A DNA stretch of 64,000 bases, from NCBI GenBank assembly GCA_022841825.1, contig JALHQT010000002.1:395276-459275 (forward strand), in the 5' to 3' direction. Below are positions 1 through 7,530 of this stretch, in pieces (position 1 is the stretch's first letter; each line of letters opens with the position of its first letter). The position numbers and the translations under genes were made by a program. The DNA is from Anaerolineae bacterium (GTDB lineage Bacteria > Chloroflexota > Anaerolineae > Aggregatilineales > Phototrophicaceae). A model generated the notes under the pieces. The model searched no databases, was not told the DNA's origin, and worked only from the letters and a program-made list of their open reading frames with translations.

Positions 1-76
1 CATCAAAGCCGAGTCTCGCTCCCAGGATGGCACAAACAATCATGCCGATGATGCGGAAGGTGAATTCAACCGACAT
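1..76 (-). CDS. Membrane protein, N-terminal fragment (possibly PIN/TRAM type)
   Basis: A minus-strand reading frame opens with ATG at 76 and runs off the left edge. Only 25 residues are visible, starting MSVEFTFRIIGMIVCAILG, which reads as a hydrophobic membrane-anchoring segment directly after the start. Membrane-anchored PIN/TRAM-domain proteins of the YacL type begin like this, but no catalytic part is inside the window, so that identity is a guess. The 219 bases between this start and the next gene at 296 show no other gene and would hold the promoters of both divergent genes. Confidence 0.4.
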   Translation of the reverse strand, partial: MSVEFTFRIIGMIVCAILGARLGFD

Positions 77-295
77 TGCGATTAATGACTCCCCAGGTCG
101 CTGCCGAATAAATGAGCAGGCTAGAACGCTTTGATACGTGGGGTCTTAAGGCTGCATAGGTTCAATCAATCATATGATCGGAAACGGTAAATCTAACACG
201 CGGGGGGATGCACGTCAACGCACCCATGTTGACGACCAGCAGCATCCCACGGCGCGGCACACCCTTCAGCCCCACGCACGAAAGTAGATCCAGCC

Positions 296-1423
296 ATGTC
301 CGTCATCAAGTCCGCGCGCCCCTGGATGGTCATTCTGCTTCTCAACGTGGTCTATCTCGGCGCTGTCCTGGCACGGGCAGGCGGCGACTGGATGACGTTC
401 GTCACGGTCGGCGACTGTTACTCGTCGTGCACCGGCTTCACGGGGTCGTGCCCGGCGGGCACCGAGAACGGCTATGATGGGCAGTATGCGTTCTATATCG
501 CGCGCGATCCGGGCGGCGCTGCGCCCTGCCAGGATGTTCCGGCATATCGCTACCAGCGCATCCTGCTGCCTATGCTCGGTTGGGCGCTGTCGTTCGGAAA
601 CGAGGCGTTTATCCCGCTCGCCTTCATCCTCGTCAACCTGGTCGCGCTGGTCGGTTCCACCGCGCTGCTGGAGCGCCTGCTCACAGCGCTAAAGGTTTCG
701 CGCTGGCACGCGCTGGTCTATGGCGGATTTGTCGGCGTGTTCATGAGTGTGCGCCTGAGCACGACCGAGCCGCTGGCATACGGTCTCGTCATTCTGGCGA
801 TCTGGTTGGGGATGCAGGGGCGGGGCTGGCTGGAAGCCCTGGCATATCTTGCAGCGGGGCTGGCGAAGGAGATGGCGTTCCTGTTTGTCGGGGCAGCCGT
901 CCTCTATCATCTTGCGCGGCGTGAATGGGGGCAAGCCGCGCGCCTGGCGCTGGTGACGGGCGTCCCGTTCGCGCTCTGGCAGCTCTTTCTCAAGGCATGG
1001 CTGGGCGAATTTGGGATCGGTTCTGGCGGCGCGGGCAACTCGCCTTTTGAGATCATCCCGTTCATGGGGCTGATCCGGACCTGGACAGAAGGGAGCTTCG
1101 CGGCGTTTCTCGTGATCGCGGGCTATACCATCCCGTCTGTCGTGCTGCCTGCACTGTGGGGCTTGTGGCAGTCCGGGCGCGACATCCTGCGCGGGTCGGC
1201 GCATCGCTACAGCTTCTTCCTGCTCGCCAACGCTGCCGTGATGCTGACCGTCCCGTTTTCGACCTATCGTGAGCCGCTGGGCATCATACGCTTCCTGGTT
1301 GGGCTGGTGCTGTCGGTACTCTTGTTCGGCGCGCTGCGCTTCCCACGCGGCAGGGTGCTGATGACGACCTGGGTCTGGTTGGCGCTCAACGTCTACCTGC
1401 TGGCGGACTTCAGCGCATCGTAG
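296..1423 (+). CDS. Polytopic membrane protein of unknown function
   Basis: A 375-residue protein with about nine or ten hydrophobic segments. The first, near residues 10-25, is followed by a hydrophilic loop with four cysteines (residues 43-60) and the motif GYDGQYAFYIARDP, then YRYQRILLPMLGW near residue 85. A GYDGQ...RD block followed by YR..R.L.P is typical of a family of bacterial integral membrane proteins distantly related to membrane glycosyltransferases of the GT-C fold. The catalytic substrate is not evident. The four loop cysteines could form two disulfides outside the cell. It stands alone on the plus strand and ends 15 bp from the convergent decarboxylase-like gene. Confidence 0.7.
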   Translation: MSVIKSARPWMVILLLNVVYLGAVLARAGGDWMTFVTVGDCYSSCTGFTGSCPAGTENGYDGQYAFYIARDPGGAAPCQDVPAYRYQRILLPMLGWALSFGNEAFIPLAFILVNLVALVGSTALLERLLTALKVSRWHALVYGGFVGVFMSVRLSTTEPLAYGLVILAIWLGMQGRGWLEALAYLAAGLAKEMAFLFVGAAVLYHLARREWGQAARLALVTGVPFALWQLFLKAWLGEFGIGSGGAGNSPFEIIPFMGLIRTWTEGSFAAFLVIAGYTIPSVVLPALWGLWQSGRDILRGSAHRYSFFLLANAAVMLTVPFSTYREPLGIIRFLVGLVLSVLLFGALRFPRGRVLMTTWVWLALNVYLLADFSAS

Positions 1424-1438
1424 CGCCAAGTCCGCGCT

Positions 1439-2080
1439 TCAGACGATCTTCGGGACAGGGAAGGTCATGCGGAATGTCGTGGCGCGCAGGATGCCCAGCG
1501 GCTCGACCTGGCTGACCTCCGGGAAGAACGATGAGTCGATGGCGAAGTCTTGCAGGGATGCCAGTTTGCAGATGCCGCTCGCCCGCAGGCGCGAGACATA
1601 GGTTGTGCCATCCAGATGCTGCACAAGCGGTATCGAAAAAGGCGTGGTGAATACACGGAAGGCGACTTTGCCGGGTGTATAGCGGATGTTGAGGAACGTC
1701 TGCTCGCCCACGCTGACCGACCAGCCCTGGGTTTCACCGTCCTGCGTGCGGCGGAAGTTGGCGTGCAGTTTGGGAATGCCCCAGTTGGCACGCCCGCTGT
1801 CGATGCTGGGCTGTGTCGAGACGAAGATGTGGCTGATCGACCAGCCACGAACGCCATCACGGCGAAATCGTCCGGGGATGAGGAGCAGCTCGCGGTAGGG
1901 ACCGACGGCGCTCTCCTCGTAATCGACCAGCATAAGCGCGCCGATGCCGCCGCGAAATTCGCCCATCTCCGGCGTCAGCACGTTCAGCGCTTCCAGCATC
2001 TGCGCTGTGAACCTGTAGAGCAGGATGAGTCCGTCACCTTTGAGCTTCCAGGGCGGCGGGACAATCGTGGCAGCGGTCAT
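1439..2080 (-). CDS. Acetoacetate decarboxylase-fold protein
   Basis: A 213-residue protein of the acetoacetate decarboxylase superfamily. The N-terminus PPPWKLKGDGLILLYRF, the central GPYRELLLIPGRF block and the later GRANWGIPKLHANF segment follow that family's pattern. In true acetoacetate decarboxylases a lysine forms a Schiff base with the substrate. The lysine of WGIPK is a candidate equivalent, but I cannot align it with certainty, and many family members are not decarboxylases. ATG at 2080 is preceded by AAAAGGATC, a good ribosome site. It follows the M24 peptidase gene by 17 bp on the same strand, so the two are probably co-transcribed. A metabolic link between them is not obvious. 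Confidence 0.75.
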   Translation of the reverse strand: MTAATIVPPPWKLKGDGLILLYRFTAQMLEALNVLTPEMGEFRGGIGALMLVDYEESAVGPYRELLLIPGRFRRDGVRGWSISHIFVSTQPSIDSGRANWGIPKLHANFRRTQDGETQGWSVSVGEQTFLNIRYTPGKVAFRVFTTPFSIPLVQHLDGTTYVSRLRASGICKLASLQDFAIDSSFFPEVSQVEPLGILRATTFRMTFPVPKIV

Positions 2081-2097
2081 GACGTGATCCTTTTCAG

Positions 2098-3195
2098 CTA
2101 CAGCGCCAGTTGCCGCTCAAAACGGGTCAGGACGTCGATGCCGTCCTGCGTGACCACGACGTTGTCTTCGATGCGCACGCCGCCCAGCCCTGGCAGGTAG
2201 ATCCCCGGCTCAATCGTGAACGCCATCCCCGGCTCCAGCACATCCGTCACGCCGCCCGCGATCTGCGGGATTGGCTCGTGGATGTCCAGCCCCAGCCCGT
2301 GTCCGGTGCGATGGGTGAAGTAATCCCCATAACCCGCCGCCGCAATCACTTCGCGCGCCGCCGCATCAACCGCGCCCATCGCCACGCCCGGTTTCGCCGC
2401 TTTCTGCGCGGCTTCATTGGCGCGCAGTACAGTGTCGTAAATACGCTGCATCTCGGCGGTCGGCGTGCCCAGGCAGAAGGTTCGTGTGATGTCCGACGGA
2501 TAGCCGTTGATGCGGCAGCCATAATCGATCAGCAGGAACTCGTCCTTTTGCAGCGCGCGGTCACCCGCCGGGGCGTGGGGATTGGCGCTGTTGGGTCCCG
2601 TCTGGACGGCGGGCGCGAACGAATCGCCATCCCCGCCATGCGCCACCATCAGTGCGCTCAGGCGCGCGCCAATCTGCCGCTCGGTCATTCCGGGCGCAAT
2701 CTCGCCCAACAGGTCACGCAGCGCCGTCTCGGCGATCTGGACGGCTTTGCGCATCGACTCGACCTCGTCCGCGCCTTTAATCGCGCGGATACGGATCAGC
2801 TCGCGCTCGACTGGCAGGATGCGCATGTCCGGCGCGGCGGCTTGCAGGCGCAGCATCTCGGTCGCGCGCATGGTCATGCCGTCGATGCCGAGCGTTTTGC
2901 CGTGCAGGTCAAGCGTCTCCATCGCCGCACGGAACGCGCCCGCGAAGCCTTCGGTGTCGCCCCAGGCAAACGGCTGGATGTTCAGGTCCGGGCGCTCGAC
3001 CAGCGTCTGCATTTCGAGACGGGGGACGATCATCGCCAGACCGGTTGGGGTGATGAAAAGCACGGTCGGGCGCACCTGAAGATGCATGTGCAGCCCGGTG
3101 AAATAGATCAGGTTCCAGCCGGGGACGATGGCGATGGCATCAACACCGGCGATCTGGCGTGCGGCGTTAAGACGGGCGGCGTAATTGTTCGGCAT
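2098..3195 (-). CDS. M24-family Xaa-Pro aminopeptidase-like metallopeptidase
   Basis: A 365-residue two-domain peptidase. Residues 1-130 form the creatinase-type N-terminal domain (VPGWNLIYFTGL near residue 26). Residues 140-360 form the pita-bread catalytic domain. The five metal ligands of the M24 family are visible in order: Asp in LLIDYGCR, Asp in SDITRTF, His in HRTGHGLGLDIHEP, Glu in TIEPGIYLPG and Glu in VRIEDNVVV. It should cleave an N-terminal residue followed by proline, or a dipeptide, in the cytoplasm, since no signal peptide is seen. The length is normal for PepQ/PepP-like proteins. It is first in an apparent two-gene operon with the acetoacetate decarboxylase-fold gene. Confidence 0.88.
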   Translation of the reverse strand: MPNNYAARLNAARQIAGVDAIAIVPGWNLIYFTGLHMHLQVRPTVLFITPTGLAMIVPRLEMQTLVERPDLNIQPFAWGDTEGFAGAFRAAMETLDLHGKTLGIDGMTMRATEMLRLQAAAPDMRILPVERELIRIRAIKGADEVESMRKAVQIAETALRDLLGEIAPGMTERQIGARLSALMVAHGGDGDSFAPAVQTGPNSANPHAPAGDRALQKDEFLLIDYGCRINGYPSDITRTFCLGTPTAEMQRIYDTVLRANEAAQKAAKPGVAMGAVDAAAREVIAAAGYGDYFTHRTGHGLGLDIHEPIPQIAGGVTDVLEPGMAFTIEPGIYLPGLGGVRIEDNVVVTQDGIDVLTRFERQLAL

Positions 3196-3305
3196 GATCA
3201 GCAGACTCCAAAAGAGATTTTCCAGGCGCGCAGGATTATGCCCCTATTCTGCCCCATCCGCATGGTCATGCCAAACGCCGCACGCCACGCAAGGAGTTCC
3301 ATCCA

Positions 3306-3385
3306 GAACCTCACCCCCGTCCCCTCTCCGCACGCGGAGAGGGGGGCGACTCTCGATGTTGTCGAGTCTATGCGGGGTGAGGTTC
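3306..3385. repeat. 80-bp cruciform-forming intergenic element
   Basis: Outer arms GAACCTCACCCC (3306-3317) and GGGGTGAGGTTC (3374-3385) are perfect inverted repeats. Inside lie the hairpin CCCCTCTCCG...CGGAGAGGGG (3321-3344) and a weaker GACTC...GAGTC pair (3348-3368). The fold would be a three-way junction. A similar C-run/G-run design recurs at 26989-27056, which suggests a dispersed element rather than a dedicated terminator. Confidence 0.6.
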
Positions 3386-3418
3386 ATGTCCGCGAAATTC
3401 AGCACTCCCCGCCACGCA

Positions 3419-3763
3419 TCACGCCTGGTCGGTATTCTGTGGCGGAGTCGTCTCGGTCACATCCACCGCATGGATCAGGAACGCGGGTGGGGTGCAGGTT
3501 TCGATCCGGGCTTCCAATGTCCAGCGCAGCCGCCGCCAGTGGACATTCGGTGTACGAACGCGCACGATACCGCTGATGAGTGTCTTGCCCGCCTGCTTGA
3601 TGACATGACGCGGCGGCAGATCTTCCTCGACATGCAGGTAGTTCAGAATATCGCTGCCGATCAGTTCTTCTGCGTGATAGCCGAGAAAATCATGGACGTT
3701 TCGGCTGACGGACACAATTTCCCGATGCTCGTTGATGATGATACTCAAACGTTGGTATTGCAT
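3419..3763 (-). CDS. Single PAS-domain protein
   Basis: A 114-residue protein that is essentially one PAS domain. The start RLSIIINEHREIVSVSRNVHDFLGYHAEELIGSD is the usual beta-strand/helix opening with the GY..EELIG motif. The end HAVDVTETTPP matches the last strand, where a linked output domain would normally begin. No kinase, cyclase or DNA-binding domain follows. It may therefore act as a sensory partner supplied in trans, or be the remnant of a larger sensor. ATG at 3763 is preceded by a strong AAGGAGGTG site. It lies 15 bp downstream of the receiver-like gene, which suggests the two are translated together and may form one split signalling protein. Confidence 0.75.
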   Translation of the reverse strand: MQYQRLSIIINEHREIVSVSRNVHDFLGYHAEELIGSDILNYLHVEEDLPPRHVIKQAGKTLISGIVRVRTPNVHWRRLRWTLEARIETCTPPAFLIHAVDVTETTPPQNTDQA

Positions 3764-3778
3764 GTGAATGGCACCTCC

Positions 3779-4198
3779 TTATCCGCTTGGTCTTTGGCGT
3801 GGGTAGCGCAGCCCAACACGCAGCGCGAGCTTCAGCCCTGCGCCAAGCACATCACGCCGAAGCCGCCCACCATTGCACGAATCAAATACATCGGGATTGG
3901 GAAACGAAATGCTGTGGTTAGAGATCAACGACTCTTGAATCACCATCAGGGGAATGTGATCGAAGCGGGATTTGAACGCAGCCATGGTCTCCGCGGTGGA
4001 ATCATCCAGCCGGTCGCAGAAGATCACGATGCTGCAATAGGGGATGTCCTCAATATGGGGCATATCGTTGGTCGCGCACCACTGAAGGTCAACGGTTTCA
4101 CCAAACGAATGCTTCAGGACTCGTTCAATCAGATGGTGCCTGGAGTCACGCTGCCCAATCAACAGGATCATCCGACTCGGATCGGTATTCTGGTGCAT
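3779..4198 (-). CDS. Degenerate receiver-like domain protein
   Basis: A 139-residue protein with the strand-helix rhythm of a response-regulator receiver: MILLIGQRDSRHHLIERVLKH at the N-terminus, then CSIVIFCDRLDD near residue 58 and IPLMVIQES near residue 82. The aspartate in FCDRL sits where the phosphorylated residue would be. The acidic pair expected after the first strand is replaced by GQ, and no clear strand-5 lysine is seen, so normal phosphorylation is doubtful. The chosen ATG at 4198 has GAGAG eight bases upstream; the codon before it is TTG. It precedes the PAS gene and lies 224 bp beyond the split response regulator, all on the minus strand. Confidence 0.55.
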   Translation of the reverse strand: MHQNTDPSRMILLIGQRDSRHHLIERVLKHSFGETVDLQWCATNDMPHIEDIPYCSIVIFCDRLDDSTAETMAAFKSRFDHIPLMVIQESLISNHSISFPNPDVFDSCNGGRLRRDVLGAGLKLALRVGLRYPRQRPSG

Positions 4199-4425
4199 CA
4201 AATACGCTCTCGCCGTCGCTCAGAACTCGGACAGGCACGGCGGATTGTCGCCATCACAACTTTCCGACGTACTGTAAGTCTAGGGCATGACCGCTGGCGG
4301 GAATATCCGTAGTACTACTTAATGTTAATTAAGATTACGAAGTTGATCGCGCGGACAAGGGTCTTAACACAGGATCATATGCGCCTGTGCCCAGCACGCT
4401 GCTCCACAGACAAAGTGAGCATCTA

Positions 4426-4910
4426 TTAGGAACCCTTGCCGCCGCGCTGGATTGCATAGCGGATGAGTTCGGCGTGGTTGTTAATGCCCAGTTTGCGCAT
4501 CAGGTTAGAGCGGTGTGACTCGACGGTGCGGATGCTGATGATCAGTGTCTCTGCGATCTCGGCGTTCGTGCGCCCCTCCGCCGCCAGGTGGAAGACCTGA
4601 CGCTCGCGCTGAGTCAGCAGCGCATAAGGATCGAGCTTAGTATCTCGATTACGTCGCTGATATGCCGCTACCCTCTCCTCCGAAAGCGGTGGGCTGAGGT
4701 AACGACGACCAGCGGCACATTCACGAATTGCCCGCAGAAGTTCGCTGCTGCTCGCGTCTTTGGGGACATAACCCAGCGCGCCGCTGGATAGCGCTTCCGC
4801 GACATAGGCATCGTTCATGTGCATCGACAGCACAATAACGCACACTTGTGGCTGGCGCTGCCGCACCTGGCGGATGACCTCTAAACCGTTCAGTCCGGAC
4901 ATCATCAGAT
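4426..4910 (-). CDS. NarL/FixJ response regulator, 3' exon (split by group II intron)
   Basis: This is the downstream exon of a response regulator interrupted by the intron at 4911-7365. It begins with the last two bases (AT) of the Asp54 codon and continues LMMSGLNGLEVIRQV. The rest of the receiver follows, including the conserved switch Ser in VLSMH and Lys in GYVPKDAS. The LuxR-type DNA-binding helix-turn-helix is LTQRERQVFHLAAEGRTNAEIA...TVESHRSNLMRKLGI. Joined to 7366-7525 it gives 645 bases, 214 residues plus stop, the usual NarL length. Without splicing, only a headless DNA-binding protein starting inside the intron could be made. The following 224 bases up to the receiver-like gene show no gene. 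Confidence 0.9.
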
Positions 4911-4971
4911 GTAGGGTAAGCGCCGTGCGCCGTGCTGTATCGCTACAGTCGGTTTCACTGCGCTCCCCCCC

Positions 4972-5005
4972 GAACCGGACGTACACGTTTCCATGTATCC
5001 GGCTC
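4972..5005 (-). other. Group II intron domain V
   Basis: On the minus strand this 34-base hairpin begins GAGCCGGATACATGGAAACG and closes with GTACGTCCGGTTC. It has the AGC near the base, a GAAA tetraloop and the two-base bulge expected of catalytic domain V. It lies just after the stop codon of the intron protein; domain VI and the 3' splice site follow at 4911-4970. Confidence 0.9.
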
Positions 5006-5013
5006 TCCAGTCT

Positions 5014-6825
5014 TCACTTGGCTTTCTGTCTCGTCGCTTCCGTGAGCTTTCCAGCGTGTAAGGCATAGTGACACGATTGGCATAGCACCATTGTTTTTCG
5101 CTGTTTACCAATCATGCGAATTTCCCACGCAGCCTTTCCCTTTAGGTCACGAAGTCGTCGGATATGATGAACTTCCATGAACCCTTCGGTTTTTCCGCAC
5201 CATTCACATTGGTTGGCATTCAGTCGCTGTCCCAATTCAGTTGGTAACCGGTATTGCCATGTTGTGGCTATCCGGTCAACATCTGTGTGCGTCACCTTTG
5301 CCCGCTTCAACTGACGAGTGGACGAAACCAAGCGATATATCTTGACTGTCCCATCGGGTTTGCGGTACTTCAGGTCGAAGGTATTTGGTGCTGTTTTCAG
5401 CGATTTGACGACTTTGTTGAGACTGCATCGCCGTTTGTTGGCGAGCGTTTTCAGGAAGCTGGTGGTGGTCAGCCATAGTACGTTACCAGCGACGTAGCTG
5501 AGATTGTCGGCTAGGGCATAGTAGTTTAGGAAACCCCGTGTTTCTGCGTTGTAGATAAGCAGGATTTCCAACTCACTGTGGCGGAGGACATGCGGACGGG
5601 TTTTTGCTTTCCATTTCTCGGCTGCACCATAGGTGCGTGTAAATTTCTGTACCTTGTCCCGAGGAATGAGTAGGCGTAGATGAAAGTTCGTTGTCCGTCG
5701 CGTTATCACGCCATATTTGACATTCCGTGTGCGCAGTATGCGGTTGCTTTGCCACCGTTGAACCTCGTAGCCTAGGAACCGTACTCGGTCTTTGGCGTTC
5801 GTGACTAGCGTCTTTTCTGCCGAGAGTTCCAAGCCCAGCTGCGTGTGGAGAAAATCTGTTAGCCAATCCTTGATTTGGTGTGCATCAGCTTTGCTTCCAT
5901 TCACCCCTATCAGGAAGTCATCCGCATAGCGGACATATTCCAGACGACGAAAGGTCGGGTCAAACGGGTCAGTGACTTCCATCTTTAGCTGTTGATGTTG
6001 GAGTGCCTTGAAGGTTGTCCAATTCCCACTAACCTTGGCTTGCGCTTTTGCCCTGCGTTTGTGTTGTTGTAAGCGGCGATATTCAGGACGTACTCGTCGC
6101 TCTTTTCCTCGGTTGAACTCGTGTTGTTTCTCTTGGATGGCACGGTCGAGTTCGTGGAGGTAAATGTTGGCGAGTAAGGGGCTGAGGTTGCCACCCTGCG
6201 GTGTTCCTGAGTAGGTGTCGTATTTCACACCCGCTTCAATGTAGCCTGCACTCAGAAATTGACCGATGAGGTGTAGAAACCGCTTGTCTGTAACGCGTTT
6301 CCCCAGAATGCCTAGCAGCGTATCATGTTGCAGGTGGTCAAAGAAGCCGTGAATGTCTCCTTCAACCCACCACCGAGTCCCTTTCATGACTTTGACCTGC
6401 TCAAGCGCCGTATGACAGCTTCGTCCCGGTCGGAAACCGTGTGAGTCGGGCGAAAATGTTGGTTCATAGATCGCTTCGAGCAAGAGCTTGACGACCGTTT
6501 GTAGCAACTTATCCTCGAACGAAGGAATGCCTAGAGGTCGGAAGCTGCCGTTTGCTTTTGGAATGTAGACACGCCGGACAGGATGAGGGGTGTAGCGCGC
6601 CGTTTGCAGCTCATCAATGAGTTTGTAAATGCGTGCTTTCCCCGTGCGGTCAATGGTCGTGCCGTCCACCCCTGCCGTCAAATTGCCAGGTTTGGGAGCG
6701 ATACGCTGATATGCCATAAGCCAAAGTTCGACGTTGTACAACTTTGGGAACAGCTTGTCGAACTTCACATCGGCTTTGCGAGCCATATTGCCAAGCATCG
6801 TCAGCAGAACAATTGGATTTTGCAC
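5014..6825 (-). CDS. ltrA: Group II intron reverse transcriptase/maturase with HNH endonuclease
   Basis: A 603-residue intron-encoded protein that helps the RNA fold and splice and can reverse-transcribe it into a target site. Residues about 60-370 form the reverse transcriptase: RRVYIPKANGSFRPLGIP, DIHGFFDHL, SGTPQGGNLSPLLANIYLHELD and the catalytic YADD near residue 302. A maturase (X/thumb) region follows at about 390-500. At the C-terminus an HNH zinc-endonuclease domain shows CEWCGK, VHHI and CQSCHYALHAG (about residues 540-590). All key residues are present with no frameshift, so the protein should be functional. The gene lies in domain IV of the intron, as is normal. The symbol follows the prototype of the family. 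Confidence 0.95.
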   Translation of the reverse strand: MQNPIVLLTMLGNMARKADVKFDKLFPKLYNVELWLMAYQRIAPKPGNLTAGVDGTTIDRTGKARIYKLIDELQTARYTPHPVRRVYIPKANGSFRPLGIPSFEDKLLQTVVKLLLEAIYEPTFSPDSHGFRPGRSCHTALEQVKVMKGTRWWVEGDIHGFFDHLQHDTLLGILGKRVTDKRFLHLIGQFLSAGYIEAGVKYDTYSGTPQGGNLSPLLANIYLHELDRAIQEKQHEFNRGKERRVRPEYRRLQQHKRRAKAQAKVSGNWTTFKALQHQQLKMEVTDPFDPTFRRLEYVRYADDFLIGVNGSKADAHQIKDWLTDFLHTQLGLELSAEKTLVTNAKDRVRFLGYEVQRWQSNRILRTRNVKYGVITRRTTNFHLRLLIPRDKVQKFTRTYGAAEKWKAKTRPHVLRHSELEILLIYNAETRGFLNYYALADNLSYVAGNVLWLTTTSFLKTLANKRRCSLNKVVKSLKTAPNTFDLKYRKPDGTVKIYRLVSSTRQLKRAKVTHTDVDRIATTWQYRLPTELGQRLNANQCEWCGKTEGFMEVHHIRRLRDLKGKAAWEIRMIGKQRKTMVLCQSCHYALHAGKLTEATRQKAK

Positions 6826-7120
6826 TTTGTGCGCCTTTCACTCCGCTTCTGATATGAAGACCTGCCTGCCTTCGCCATGTAGACGGCTTTCCCGTCCTCA
6901 GACTACTACGCAGGCTCCGTTGCCTCGTCTGATATTCAGGCGCAAACGCCATAGCGAAAATCGCATTCAGACAGGGGCAATCCCCGTTTAGACGTTAGTT
7001 CAGACCCTCTCGACTTAGGTGGCTCGTTCGAGGTTTCATCCCATCTACGTGGGCTGTGTCTCCTGAGCGGATATAGCTGTTTTCAACGACGCAACAGCCA
7101 TTCGGGAGAAAACAGGTATC

Positions 7121-7127
7121 ACCATCA
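7121..7127 (-). other. Candidate EBS1 of the group II intron
   Basis: The minus-strand sequence TGATGGT sits in the loop of a hairpin with stem AAACAGG/CCTGTTT (7110-7136). It can pair over seven positions, two of them G-U, with ATCATCG, the last bases of the 5' exon (7366-7372). That is the geometry expected of EBS1/IBS1 recognition and supports the splice-site assignment. Confidence 0.7.
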
Positions 7128-7365
7128 TGCCTGTTTGGGTCCTGTTGCCCCACTTGCCTCTGAGCTTCAAGCAATTCAGCTTTCACCATATCGAGATTGC
7201 TCTGAGAAACCTGACCACTTGATGGAGCTGTCATTTTCCCTTTTCACGCCGTGCTATGTTCCCCTCAGTGCTTTCGCTCGTCAGGTAAGGCGCTGAGCAA
7301 CTCCCATTTTCCGCAGGGAGTAGAGGTTTCCCTCCACTGAGACTAACGCCCTGTTACGGGCGCAC

Positions 7366-7525
7366 CGATGATCAGCACATCCGGCGTCAGACGTTCCACC
7401 AGACTGAGCGTGCTGATGCCGTCGCCCACATCGCCGATCACGTTCATATCCGGTTCAGCGTCGATAAGCTTCCGGACGCCTTCTCGCACCATCTGGTGAT
7501 CGTCGGCAAGGATAATGTTGAGCAC
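7366..7525 (-). CDS. NarL/FixJ response regulator, 5' exon (split by group II intron)
   Basis: The upstream exon encodes residues 1-53, MLNIILADDHQMVREGVRKL through PDVLII, with the acidic pair (ADDH) of a receiver domain. It ends with the first base G of codon 54. With the 3' exon at 4426-4910 the codon becomes GAT, the phospho-accepting aspartate, followed by LMMSGLNGLE. Translation without splicing would instead run a few codons into the intron and stop after GAPVTGR. The start is a GTG at 7525, five bases after the stop of the histidine kinase gene, so the pair is an operon and almost certainly a cognate two-component system. Confidence 0.9.
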
Positions 7526-7530
7526 AGCGT

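Larger units (their letters stand above)
4911..7365 (-). mobile_element. Group II intron, complete, with reverse transcriptase
   Basis: The element begins on the minus strand with GTGCG (at 7365) and ends with CTAC (at 4911), matching the GUGYG...AY ends of group II introns. It carries a full-length intron-encoded protein at 5014-6825, a textbook domain V hairpin at 4972-5005, and a candidate EBS1 loop at 7121-7127 that can pair with the last seven exon bases. It lies in the sense orientation inside a response-regulator gene. Removing exactly these 2455 bases restores an uninterrupted receiver domain with its phosphorylation aspartate. All parts look intact, so a recent, possibly still active insertion is inferred. 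Confidence 0.95.

Noticed and set aside
2110-3576. A 488-codon open frame on the plus strand
   Set aside because: It covers the M24 peptidase gene in the opposite sense; the peptidase metal ligands settle which strand codes.
4426-4986. A free-standing response regulator gene starting at 4986
   Set aside because: Its first 25 codons are intron sequence (domains V-VI); the true reading frame continues from the exon at 7366-7525.
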